DNA from: JBHYDC01 sp051861205
Lineage (GTDB): Bacteria; Pseudomonadota; Alphaproteobacteria; Rhizobiales; Pleomorphomonadaceae
Direction: 5' to 3'
NCBI GenBank assembly: GCA_051861205.1
Contig: JBHYDC010000010.1
Location: forward strand, 62,001 to 126,000
DNA: 64,000 nt
Position numbers and translations under genes: made by a program. The notes under the pieces were generated by a model. That model saw nothing but the letters and a program-made list of their open reading frames with translations, was not told where the DNA came from and did not search any database. This document shows, one piece after another, positions 15,186-22,756 of this stretch. Positions within the stretch are counted from its first letter, which is position 1, and each line of letters begins with the position of its first letter.

Positions 15186-16175
15186 TCACATCCGCCAGAC
15201 CACCGCACCGCCCGTCAGCCCCGCGCCGGCAGCGGCCAAAAGCAGCGTCTCGCCCGCCGCGAACGGCCGCTCGTCCCCTGCGATCGACAGCGAAAGCGGG
15301 ATCGTCGCCGCCGACGAATTCCCATATTCCGCGATGCTGCGCACGACGGTTTCCTCGCCAACGCCCACCGTGCGCCCCACAAGGTCGAAGATCCGCGCGT
15401 TGGCCTGATGGGGCACGAAGCGCGTCACCGCGTCGGCGGAAAGCCCCGCCGCCGCCAGCGCCCGCCGCGAGCAATCCGTCATCAGCCGCACCGCCTCGGC
15501 GAAAAGGGCCCGCCCGTCCGAAACGGTCATCAGCGTATCCTCGATCGCCATCTCCGCCGAAAATGGCCGCGAACTCCCGCCGCCCGGCACCGTTACGAGC
15601 CCGTATCCCGCCCCGTCGGAGGCCAGATCCAGCCCCACAAGCCCCTGGCCCGCATCCTCGCTCGGCCCCACCACCACGGCTCCGGCCGCATCGGCGAACA
15701 GCACCGCGCTCGCGCGTTCAGCCATATTGATGCGCCGGCTAAGTATGTTCGCCGCCACCACCAAAACCGGCCGCCCGTGCGCCCGCACCTGCGCATCCGC
15801 CAGCGTCAGCGCATAGATGAAGCCCGCGCACGCCCCCGCCAGATCCACCGCGCCCGATCGCGTCAGCCCCAGCCGGTGCGCCACCAGCGGCGCCGACGGC
15901 GGCAGCAGATGATCCGGGGTCGACGTCGCAAGCAGCGTCAGCCCGATATCCGCCCGCTCCACCCCGGCCCTCGCCAGCGCCATCTCGCCCGCCGCCACCG
16001 CAAGGCCGGACAGCGTATCGCCCGCCTCCGCCCAGCGCCGCGCGCGGATCCCCGTCCGCCGTTCGATCCAGCCGGCTTCGATCCCGATCAGCTCCTCAAG
16101 CTCGGCATTCTCCACCCGCCGCGCCGGGGCGTGGTGCCCGAAACCCAGGATACGCGTGCCTGCGGCGCGTTTCAT
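15186..16175 (-). CDS. bioZ: BioZ, 3-oxopimeloyl-ACP synthase (FabH-like)
   Basis: 329-residue KAS III fold. Catalytic triad: C116 in DLAGACAGFIYAL, H256 in RFVPHQANARI and N286 in EYGNSSAATIPLSL. It is the last gene of bioB-F-D-A-Z and overlaps bioA by the ATGA at 16175-16172. Position and family identify it as BioZ rather than housekeeping FabH. In Agrobacterium, BioZ condenses glutaryl-CoA with malonyl-ACP to a keto-pimeloyl-ACP, bypassing BioC/BioH. The glutaryl-CoA comes from lysine catabolism; amaB and gcdH of that pathway lie at 6.1-8.9 kb. The substrate here is inferred from those relatives. Confidence 0.88.
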   Translation of the reverse strand: MKRAAGTRILGFGHHAPARRVENAELEELIGIEAGWIERRTGIRARRWAEAGDTLSGLAVAAGEMALARAGVERADIGLTLLATSTPDHLLPPSAPLVAHRLGLTRSGAVDLAGACAGFIYALTLADAQVRAHGRPVLVVAANILSRRINMAERASAVLFADAAGAVVVGPSEDAGQGLVGLDLASDGAGYGLVTVPGGGSSRPFSAEMAIEDTLMTVSDGRALFAEAVRLMTDCSRRALAAAGLSADAVTRFVPHQANARIFDLVGRTVGVGEETVVRSIAEYGNSSAATIPLSLSIAGDERPFAAGETLLLAAAGAGLTGGAVVWRM

Positions 16176-17437
16176 CGCAGTCCCCGCATGTGGTTCGGCG
16201 CGTCCAAAATGGCGTCATAGAGCCGGTCAAGCTCCCCCGCCGTCACGCAATAGGGCGGCATCAGATAGATGATGTTGCCGAGCGGGCGCACCAGCAAGTC
16301 ACGCGCCAGGAAATACTGCCGAAACTCCGGCCCCACCTCCGCCAGATACCCGGCTCCCTCCACCTTCAAATCCACCGCCGCGATCGTACCTGTCACGCGC
16401 GCATTCTCGAACCGGTCGTCGCCCTCGAAGCGGCGGATACGCTCGGCTTGCATCGCGCTCAATGCCGCCACCCGGTCCGCAACCGGCTCGCTGGTCCAAA
16501 CCCCGATATTCGCCAGCGCCGCCGCGCAGGCAATCGGGTTCGCCGTATAGGACGACGAGTGGAAAAACGTCTTCGACCGGTCCGCCGAATAATGGGCATC
16601 AAACACCTCCGCCGTCGCCAGCGTCGCCGCCAGCGGTATAGCCCCGCCGGTTAAACCCTTGGACGTGCAAAGAATATCCGGCGTAATTCCCGCCTGCTCG
16701 CAGGCAAACAGCGTGCCCGTCCGCCCCCAGCCGCTCATCACCTCGTCGGCCACAAGCAGCGTTCCCGTGGCCTGCGCGATGCGCTTCAGCTCGGTCAGCA
16801 CCCACGGCGCATACATCCGCATCCCGCCCGCGCCCAGCACCAGCGGCTCTACGATCAGCGCCGCCACCTCGCCGGTTCGGGCAACCGCCTCGAACGCATC
16901 CAGCGTCGCCTGCTCGCGGCCCGCCACGGGGAACGGTATCCGGTCCACCGCGAACAGCAGCGGCTCATAGGCGGCGTTGAACACCCCCCGCTCGCCCACG
17001 CTCATCGTGCCGATGGTGTCGCCGTGGTAGCTGTCCTCCATCACCACGATGCGATGCCGCTTCTCGCCCCGGTTGCGGAAAACGCCAAGCGCCATCTTCA
17101 TCGCCACCTCCACGGCCGTGGACCCGCTGTCGGAATAGAACACATGGTCCAGCCCGCGCGGCGCCAGCGCCACCAGCGCCCGCGCCAGATCCTCCGCCGG
17201 CTCATGCGTCAGCCCCGCGAAGATGATCTGATCCAGCCGCTCGCTCGTCTCCCGGATCGCGGCCATGATCGGCGGGTAGCGGTGGCCGTGCGTAATCACC
17301 CACCACGATGAGATGGCGTCGATCACCCGCCGCCCGTCCGCCGTTTCGAGATAGGCCCCCTCCGTCCGCGCGATCTTGAGCAGCGGCGGCTCCACCGCAT
17401 GCTGCGTGAAGGGATGCCAGACGGGCGACCGGGTCAT
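16172..17437 (-). CDS. bioA: Adenosylmethionine-8-amino-7-oxononanoate aminotransferase
   Basis: 421-residue class III aminotransferase. SSWWVITHGHRYPPI at about 43-57 is the BioA-specific substrate region. YSDSGSTAVEVAMKMA carries the PLP-phosphate site, VADEVMSGWGRTG the PLP aspartate, and K260 (CTSKGLTGG) the Schiff-base lysine. It converts 8-amino-7-oxononanoate to 7,8-diaminononanoate with SAM as amino donor. It overlaps bioD upstream and bioZ downstream by four bases each, so translation is coupled. Confidence 0.96.
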   Translation of the reverse strand: MTRSPVWHPFTQHAVEPPLLKIARTEGAYLETADGRRVIDAISSWWVITHGHRYPPIMAAIRETSERLDQIIFAGLTHEPAEDLARALVALAPRGLDHVFYSDSGSTAVEVAMKMALGVFRNRGEKRHRIVVMEDSYHGDTIGTMSVGERGVFNAAYEPLLFAVDRIPFPVAGREQATLDAFEAVARTGEVAALIVEPLVLGAGGMRMYAPWVLTELKRIAQATGTLLVADEVMSGWGRTGTLFACEQAGITPDILCTSKGLTGGAIPLAATLATAEVFDAHYSADRSKTFFHSSSYTANPIACAAALANIGVWTSEPVADRVAALSAMQAERIRRFEGDDRFENARVTGTIAAVDLKVEGAGYLAEVGPEFRQYFLARDLLVRPLGNIIYLMPPYCVTAGELDRLYDAILDAPNHMRGLR

Positions 17438-18057
17438 ACCGTGAAATCCGCAAGGTTGAAATTCACAGCGAAGGCCGCCGCCAGCGTCTCGCCAGTCAGC
17501 GGACCCAGATGCGGCAACCGTCCCAGCACGCGAACGCCGGAAAAATCGCCGATCGTGCGCTGACTATCCGCCTTTTCCTCACCCACGAAGGCAATCCCCA
17601 GAATTGGCACGCCCCGCGCCTTCAGGGCCTCCACGGACAGCAACGTGTGGTTGATTGTGCCCAGCGCCGTCCGCGCGCACAGCACCACCGGCAACCGCCA
17701 TCCGGCGAACACGTCGATCGTCAAAAGCGCCCGCGTGACCGGCACCATCAACCCGCCGGCGCCCTCAATCACCAGCGGCCCGGCCAAATCCGGCGGAGTC
17801 AGCCGCGCCGGATCGATCGTGACTCCGTCGATCTCGGCGGCATAATGGGGCGAAACCGGCGTCACCAGCTTATACGCCTCCGGCAAAACCGGCCGGCCCG
17901 TCAGCCGGGACACGGTCTGGCTGTCGGTCTCGTCCTCCAGCCCCGACTGTATCGGTTTCCAATAGGTCGCGCCCAGCGCGGCGGTCAGGCCAGCGGCAAA
18001 CACCGTCTTACCGATCCCGGTGTCGGTGCCAGTCACGATAAAGCGGGGAGGGGACAT
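17434..18057 (-). CDS. bioD: Dethiobiotin synthetase
   Basis: 207 residues. P-loop FIVTGTDTGIGKTVFAAGL at 6-24; VIEGAGGLMVPVT carries the catalytic-region glycines; the carbamoylation lysine is in YWKPIQSG. It closes the ureido ring of dethiobiotin using ATP and CO2. It overlaps bioA by ATGA. Unlike every other junction of the operon, the 133-base space to bioF upstream is long and contains a tRNA-like sequence. No good ribosome-binding site precedes the ATG, which fits a disturbed junction. Confidence 0.95.
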   Translation of the reverse strand: MSPPRFIVTGTDTGIGKTVFAAGLTAALGATYWKPIQSGLEDETDSQTVSRLTGRPVLPEAYKLVTPVSPHYAAEIDGVTIDPARLTPPDLAGPLVIEGAGGLMVPVTRALLTIDVFAGWRLPVVLCARTALGTINHTLLSVEALKARGVPILGIAFVGEEKADSQRTIGDFSGVRVLGRLPHLGPLTGETLAAAFAVNFNLADFTV

Positions 18058-18094
18058 CTCTGCATCCGGCCAGTTTAGTTTTCATGAGGTCGAG

Positions 18095-18186
18095 TGTGAC
18101 GGGACTTGGCAGGTCCAACGCCTCAAGACAAGCCCTTAGGCGCAGCGCTCGTCGCACGGGCAGGGGGTTCGAATCCCTCCGTAACT
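18095..18186 (+). tRNA. tRNA-like sequence (probable degenerate tRNA or att remnant) between bioF and bioD
   Basis: The 3' part is a good T-arm: GGGGG 18163-18167, loop TTCGAAT 18168-18174, CCCTC 18175-18179, followed by an acceptor-like CGTAACT at 18180-18186. TGTGACG at 18095-18101 pairs with it in 5 of 7 positions. GGAC/GTCC at 18102-18105 and 18113-18116 form a D-arm-like hairpin. No acceptable anticodon arm is seen (CGCCT and AGGCG enclose 14 bases), and the discriminator/CCA end is irregular. It lies antisense to the biotin genes. A functional tRNA is unlikely; a tRNA 3' end left by an integrating element is the best guess. Confidence 0.35.
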
Positions 18187-18190
18187 CCAA

Positions 18191-19333
18191 TCAAACCCGT
18201 TCGTCCGCCATAGCCTCCGCCACGCAGTCCAAGAGCCCGGCCACCACCTGCGCATCCACATTCAGCGTCAGCGAAATTCGTAGCCGTGCGGTTCCCTCCG
18301 GAACGGTTGGCGGGCGAATGGCCCGGCAGTCGTAACCAGCCGCCTGAACCTGCGCCGCGACGGCCGTCGCGCGTGCGTTGGAGCCAAGGATCACCGGCTG
18401 GATCTGCGTATCCGACGACGGCAGCCCCAGCCCCGCCAGCCGCGCCTGCGCGCCTGCGATCAGCCCCGCCAGCGCCTCGCGCCGCCAAGGCTCGTCCGCC
18501 AGCACCCTTAGCGATTCCCGCACTGCCGCTGCCATCAAAGGGGAGGGCGCGGTGGCATAGATGAAGGGCCGTGCCCGGTTGATCAGGAAATCCACGATCG
18601 GCCCGGCAGCCGTCACCAGCGCGCCGGATGCGCCCAGCGCCTTGCCGCAGGTGTGCAGGGCGATCAGCGCCTCGCGCCCCTCAAACGCTGCTGTCAACCC
18701 GCGTCCGGACGGCCCGAAAATCCCCGTCGCATGCGCTTCGTCGACCATAAGAAACCCGTCGTGACGCTCCGCGATCGCGATCAGGTCCGCCACCGGCGCG
18801 CGGTCGCCGTCCATCGAATATACGCTTTCAACCGCGATATAGGGCGTGCCCGCGCCGCCCGCCGCCCGCCACCGCGCGATCGCGTCGTCAAACGCCCCCG
18901 CATCGTTGTGCGGCACCGAAACCGTGTCCGCCTTCGAAAGCCGCATCCCCTCGTGCGCGCTCGCGTGGATTAGCTCGTCATGAACGATGAGATCGCCCCG
19001 CTGCGGCAGCGCTGACAGCAGCGCCACATTCGCCGCATAGCCGGAGCCGAGATAAAGCGCCCGCTCGCTTCCGAAAAACGCAGCGGCTTCCGCCTCCAGC
19101 GCCTCGTGTTCAGGGTGGTTGCCGCGCAGAAGCCGCGATCCCGCCGCCCCCACCGGCACCCCGCGCGCCAGCGCCTCCGTCACCGCGCCCGCCAATCGCG
19201 GCGAGCCGGCAAGGCCGAGATAATCGTTGGACGCGAAATCATGGCCGGTGCGCGGTTCCAGTCGGCGGGTGCGGCTCTTGCGGGCAAGGCCGCCCAGCGT
19301 CGTCCGGAATCGCTCCAGCCGCCCGGTCGTCAT
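18191..19333 (-). CDS. bioF: 8-amino-7-oxononanoate synthase
   Basis: 380-residue alpha-oxoamine synthase. Start MTTGRLERFRTTLGGLARKS at 19333 overlaps the bioB stop by ATGA; longer readings would run deep into bioB. DFASNDYLGLAGSPRL, GSRLLRGNHPEHEALE and MVDEAHATGIFGPSGRG are family motifs; PLP lysine K231 is in HTCGKALGASGALV. It condenses pimeloyl-ACP with alanine. It sits second in the operon, and its stop is 133 bases from bioD. Confidence 0.95.
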   Translation of the reverse strand: MTTGRLERFRTTLGGLARKSRTRRLEPRTGHDFASNDYLGLAGSPRLAGAVTEALARGVPVGAAGSRLLRGNHPEHEALEAEAAAFFGSERALYLGSGYAANVALLSALPQRGDLIVHDELIHASAHEGMRLSKADTVSVPHNDAGAFDDAIARWRAAGGAGTPYIAVESVYSMDGDRAPVADLIAIAERHDGFLMVDEAHATGIFGPSGRGLTAAFEGREALIALHTCGKALGASGALVTAAGPIVDFLINRARPFIYATAPSPLMAAAVRESLRVLADEPWRREALAGLIAGAQARLAGLGLPSSDTQIQPVILGSNARATAVAAQVQAAGYDCRAIRPPTVPEGTARLRISLTLNVDAQVVAGLLDCVAEAMADERV

Positions 19334-20325
19334 GGAGAGGCGTCCAGCTCCATCGCCGCTATGCCCAGCCGCCGGAACAGCGCCGCGTCGTGGTCCTCGC
19401 CGGGGTTGTCCGCCGTCAGCAGCGTTTCGCCCGTGAAGATCGAGTTGGCGCCGGCGAAGAAGCACAGCGCCTGCATCTCGTCCGACATTTCCGTCCGCCC
19501 CGCCGACAGCCGCACATGCGAAAGCGGCATCATCACCCGCGCCAGCGCGATCGTGCGCACGAAGTCGATCGGGTCGATCCGATCGGCCGTTTCAAGCTGC
19601 GTGCCGGGAATGGCGATCAGCATGTTGATCGGCACGCTTTCCGGGTGCTCGGCAAGGTTGGCCAGCGTTACCAGCATGTCGATCCGGTCATCCTCGCCTT
19701 CGCCCATGCCCACGATGCCGCCCGCGCACACCTTGATGCCGGCTTCACGCACGGTCGCCAGCGTATCCAGCCGGTCCGCGAAGGTGCGCGTGGTTATGAT
19801 CTCGCTGTAATAGCGCTCGGACGTGTCGATGTTGTGGTTGTAGTAGTCCAGCCCCGCATGCTTCAGCCGCCCGGCCTGATCGGGCGACAGCATGCCCAGC
19901 GTCATGCAGGTTTCCATGCCAAGCGCCTTCACGCCCTCGACCATGGCTACCACCATGTCCATGTCGCGCTCTTTGGGGCTGCGCCACGCCGCGCCCATGC
20001 AATAGCGGGTCGCGCCTCCGGCCTTGGCCTTGCGCGCTTCCTCCAAAACCCGCTCAACTTCCATCAGCTTGGAGGCTTTCAGCCCTGTCGGCGCATGGGC
20101 GGACTGGCTGCAATAGCCGCAGTCCTCCGGGCACCCGCCCGTCTTGATCGAAAGCAGCCGGCTCATCTGCACGCGATTGGGGTCGAAGTGCTTGCGGTGC
20201 ACGCTCTGCGCCTCGAACAGCAGGTCGTTGAACGGCAAGCTATAAAGCGCCCGCGCCTCCGCTCTCGTCCAGTCGTGGCGGATTTCGAGGGGCGTGCCGG
20301 TGGCGTTGCCGGTGTTCGCGTTCAT
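19330..20325 (-). CDS. bioB: Biotin synthase
   Basis: 331-residue radical SAM enzyme; C65, C69 and C72 in GGCPEDCGYCSQSAH bind the SAM cluster, and C-x-M in RYCMGAAWR plus ETCMTLGML contribute to the second cluster. It inserts sulfur into dethiobiotin. ATG 20325 is chosen because the protein then begins with the family-like MNANTGNATGTPLEIRHDWT, with GGGA before it. It is the first gene of the operon; the promoter lies in the 281-base region shared with the divergent binding-protein gene. I looked for a BioR box (TTATCTATAA type) there and did not see one. Confidence 0.96.
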   Translation of the reverse strand: MNANTGNATGTPLEIRHDWTRAEARALYSLPFNDLLFEAQSVHRKHFDPNRVQMSRLLSIKTGGCPEDCGYCSQSAHAPTGLKASKLMEVERVLEEARKAKAGGATRYCMGAAWRSPKERDMDMVVAMVEGVKALGMETCMTLGMLSPDQAGRLKHAGLDYYNHNIDTSERYYSEIITTRTFADRLDTLATVREAGIKVCAGGIVGMGEGEDDRIDMLVTLANLAEHPESVPINMLIAIPGTQLETADRIDPIDFVRTIALARVMMPLSHVRLSAGRTEMSDEMQALCFFAGANSIFTGETLLTADNPGEDHDAALFRRLGIAAMELDASP

Positions 20326-20606
20326 CGCATAGGTCCCAACGTAACAAATCGTTCTGCGAGAGATACAAGATGCCGCGCGCGGGGGGAATGCGTCCCTTCG
20401 TTTTTTGCAGCCCGAATGCACCGATCGGCCGTTCGGATTGGAAACAATTCAGCCCGTTGAGGTGTTCTCGCCGGAAAGCCAGCGAAGAACGATCGGTTTT
20501 TTGCCTCGGACGTCCACTTTCTGGAATTTCGTGCGCCGACTTCCCGGCATCGGTGCTCTTCAATGCGATAGACCGTTTCGCTTTCCGTTGAAAAAAGGAT
20601 CCCACC

Positions 20607-21515
20607 ATGCGTTTCCCGGCAATCCTTGGCGCCGCTCTCGCCGCCACCCTCACAATCGGCGCAGCCCAAGCCGAGGCCGTCGTCGTCTCCTCCAAGATCG
20701 ACACCGAAGGCGGCGTGCTCGGCAACATCATCCTCGCCGCGCTGTCGGCCAAGGGGGTTGCGGTGGAGGATCGGGTACAACTCGGCGGCACCCCCGTCGT
20801 GCGCAAGGCGATCACCGGCGGCGAGATCGACATCTACCCCGAATACACCGGCAACGCCGCCTTCTTCTTCAACAAGGCCGACGATCCGATCTGGAAGGAT
20901 GCCGCCAAGGCCTATGAGGAAGCCAAGAAGCTCGACTATGACGCTAACAAGATCGTCTGGCTCACGCCATCGCCCGCCAACAACACCTGGGCCATCGCGA
21001 TCCGCAAGGAAGTCGCCGAGGCCAACAAGCTGAGCACGCTCACCGAATTCGGCGCCTGGGTCGCGGGCGGCGGTGAGGTGGTCCTCGCCGGTTCGGCCGA
21101 GTTCGTGAATTCCCCCGCCGCACTGCCCTCGTTCCAGTCCACCTACGGCTTCACGCTGAAGCCCGAGCAGCTCATCGTCCTCTCCGGCGGCGACACCGCA
21201 GCCACCATCAAGGCCGCCACCGACCAAACCAACGGCGCCAACGCCGCCATGGTCTACGGCACCGACGGCGGCATCGCCCCCTCCGGCCTCGTCGTCCTCA
21301 CCGACGACAAAGGCGTCCAGCCGGTCTATCAGGCTACCCCTATCATCCGCGAGGAGGTGCTGAAGGCAAACCCTGAGATCGCCGACATTCTCAAGCCCAT
21401 CTTCGAGGCGCTCGACCTCGTGACGCTGCAGGAACTCAACGGCCGCGTGCAAGTGGGCGGCGAACCCGCGAAGGCGGTCGCGGAAGAGTATCTCAGGGGC
21501 AAGGGGTTCATCTGA
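20607..21515 (+). CDS. Osmoprotectant-type (glycine betaine/choline) ABC substrate-binding protein
   Basis: 302 residues with a Sec signal peptide (MRFPAILGAALAATLTIGAAQAEA, cleavage near 22). The mature part has the OpuAC/OsmF pattern: VVVSSKIDTEGGVLGNIILAAL, RKAITGGEIDIYPEYTGNAAFFF and FALD-type C-terminal turns. It should bind a quaternary amine in the periplasm. No permease or ATPase of this type is adjacent; the next transporter genes are of the sugar class, so this is an orphan binding protein. It is divergent from bioB. A copy of an inverted repeat follows its stop. Confidence 0.82.
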   Translation: MRFPAILGAALAATLTIGAAQAEAVVVSSKIDTEGGVLGNIILAALSAKGVAVEDRVQLGGTPVVRKAITGGEIDIYPEYTGNAAFFFNKADDPIWKDAAKAYEEAKKLDYDANKIVWLTPSPANNTWAIAIRKEVAEANKLSTLTEFGAWVAGGGEVVLAGSAEFVNSPAALPSFQSTYGFTLKPEQLIVLSGGDTAATIKAATDQTNGANAAMVYGTDGGIAPSGLVVLTDDKGVQPVYQATPIIREEVLKANPEIADILKPIFEALDLVTLQELNGRVQVGGEPAKAVAEEYLRGKGFI

Positions 21516-21548
21516 TCCGCACCAGCCGCCAAGTAACCCGCGTGCCTT

Positions 21549-21700
21549 CCCTTCTCCCCTTGTGGGAGAAGGTGCCGCGCGAGCGGCGGATGAGGGGTGG
21601 GTGGGGACGGGTGGGACGGATAAGGAGTGGCTCTGGAAGGAGCGGAGAGACACCTCCACCGTCGCTGCCGCGACACTTTCTCCCGAAAGGGGAGAAGGAG
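21549..21700. repeat. Inverted repeat pair of the CTTCTCCCCTT...GGGAGAAGG type
   Basis: CCTTCTCCCCTTGTGGGAGAAGG begins near 21546 and its inverted relative TCTCCCGAAAGGGGAGAAGG lies near 21681-21700. Each copy is itself a hairpin (TTCTCCC with GGGAGAA). Between them is a variable G-rich spacer. Elements of this pattern are dispersed between genes in many alphaproteobacterial genomes. It fills most of the 312-base gap between the orphan binding protein and the sugar transporter operon and may act as a 3' transcript end. Confidence 0.65.
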
Positions 21701-21827
21701 GAACGTGGCGCACCGCCCAAGCCCGCCCCGTCTACCCATCCCCCTTCAACTTTCCCCTCCCGCTTTGCCCCAATCGGCGCTAAGGTCCGGCCGGATCGAT
21801 AAGATCGACAAGAATTGGGGGGATCAC

Positions 21828-22751
21828 ATGGGTATGCGTTTGGGTCTCTTGGCCGCTGTGGCCATGGTTGCGTTCGGGTCTGCGGCGCAGGCGGCGGGTG
21901 AGCGGGTTGCGGTTGTCACGCCGTATCTTTCGGCCGTCGCCACCAAGCAGATGGTCGATGCGTTCCAGGCCGAAGCCGCGACTGCCGGTTGGACCGTGGA
22001 CGTGGTGGACACCGCCGGCGACATGGGCGCCTTCGCCAGCCGCATCGAGGACGTGACCAGCTCCGGCGTCAACGCCATCGTGCTCGTGTCGGTGGACCCG
22101 GCGCAGGTTCAGGGTCAGGTCGACAAGGCCAAGGCCGCGAACATCCCCGTCATCACCATCGACGGCGCCAAGAACGCCTCGACCGCGCTCAACGTCACCT
22201 CCGACAACTACGTCCTCGGCAAAACCATGTCGGAGTTCCTCCTGAAATCGATCGGCGGCAAGGGCGAGGTCGCGCGCCTGTTCCATTCGGCTCACCCCGG
22301 CGTGCGCCAGCGCGAGATCGCTTTTGACGACGTGCTGAAGGCAAACCCGGACGTGAAGCAGATCGGCGAACATTTCGTTCAGGTCCCGGGCCAGATCGAA
22401 GACGCGCAGAAGGCAATCGATTCCATCCTCCTCGCCAACCCGGGTGACGGCGCGATCGATGCGGTCTGGGCTGCCTGGGACGAGCCAGGCATCGGCGCCA
22501 ACCTCGCTATCGAAGCAGCCGGCCGCAAGGGCATCGTGATCGCCGGCATCGACGGCAATCCCCAGGCGATCGAGCTGATCAAGGGCTGCACGTCCTACAT
22601 CGGCACCGTTCGCCAGGGCTTTGGCGACATGTCCAAAATCGCGGCCAAGGAACTCGGCGCGGTTCTCGCCGGCGGCGCCCCGTCGGCCACCGAACTCTAT
22701 GCCCCGGTGGAGCTGATCACCCGCGAAAGCCTGGGCGTCACCTGCAACTGA
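21828..22751 (+). CDS. Sugar ABC transporter periplasmic binding protein (RbsB family)
   Basis: 307 residues. ATG 21828 is preceded by GGGGGGATC. Signal peptide MGMRLGLLAAVAMVAFGSAAQA, then a type I periplasmic fold: VVTPYLSAVATKQMVDAFQAE, NAIVLVSVDPAQVQGQVDKAK, IPVITIDGAKNAS and VIAGIDGNPQAIELIK. It binds a sugar or polyol and delivers it to the permease encoded two genes downstream. The ATPase gene begins 5 bases after its stop. The ligand cannot be read from sequence; the FGGY kinase at the operon's end implies a pentose, hexose or polyol. Confidence 0.9.
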   Translation: MGMRLGLLAAVAMVAFGSAAQAAGERVAVVTPYLSAVATKQMVDAFQAEAATAGWTVDVVDTAGDMGAFASRIEDVTSSGVNAIVLVSVDPAQVQGQVDKAKAANIPVITIDGAKNASTALNVTSDNYVLGKTMSEFLLKSIGGKGEVARLFHSAHPGVRQREIAFDDVLKANPDVKQIGEHFVQVPGQIEDAQKAIDSILLANPGDGAIDAVWAAWDEPGIGANLAIEAAGRKGIVIAGIDGNPQAIELIKGCTSYIGTVRQGFGDMSKIAAKELGAVLAGGAPSATELYAPVELITRESLGVTCN

Positions 22752-22756
22752 CATCC

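Noticed and set aside
18008..18190. Short minus-strand open frame beginning MELRRDSNPLP between bioF and bioD
   Set aside because: This is the usual false peptide produced by reading the complement of a tRNA T-arm; it also overlaps bioD.
20326..20606. BioR operator (TTATCTATAA type) before bioB
   Set aside because: Looked for in both orientations; only a poor partial match near TTGTATCT, not enough to call.
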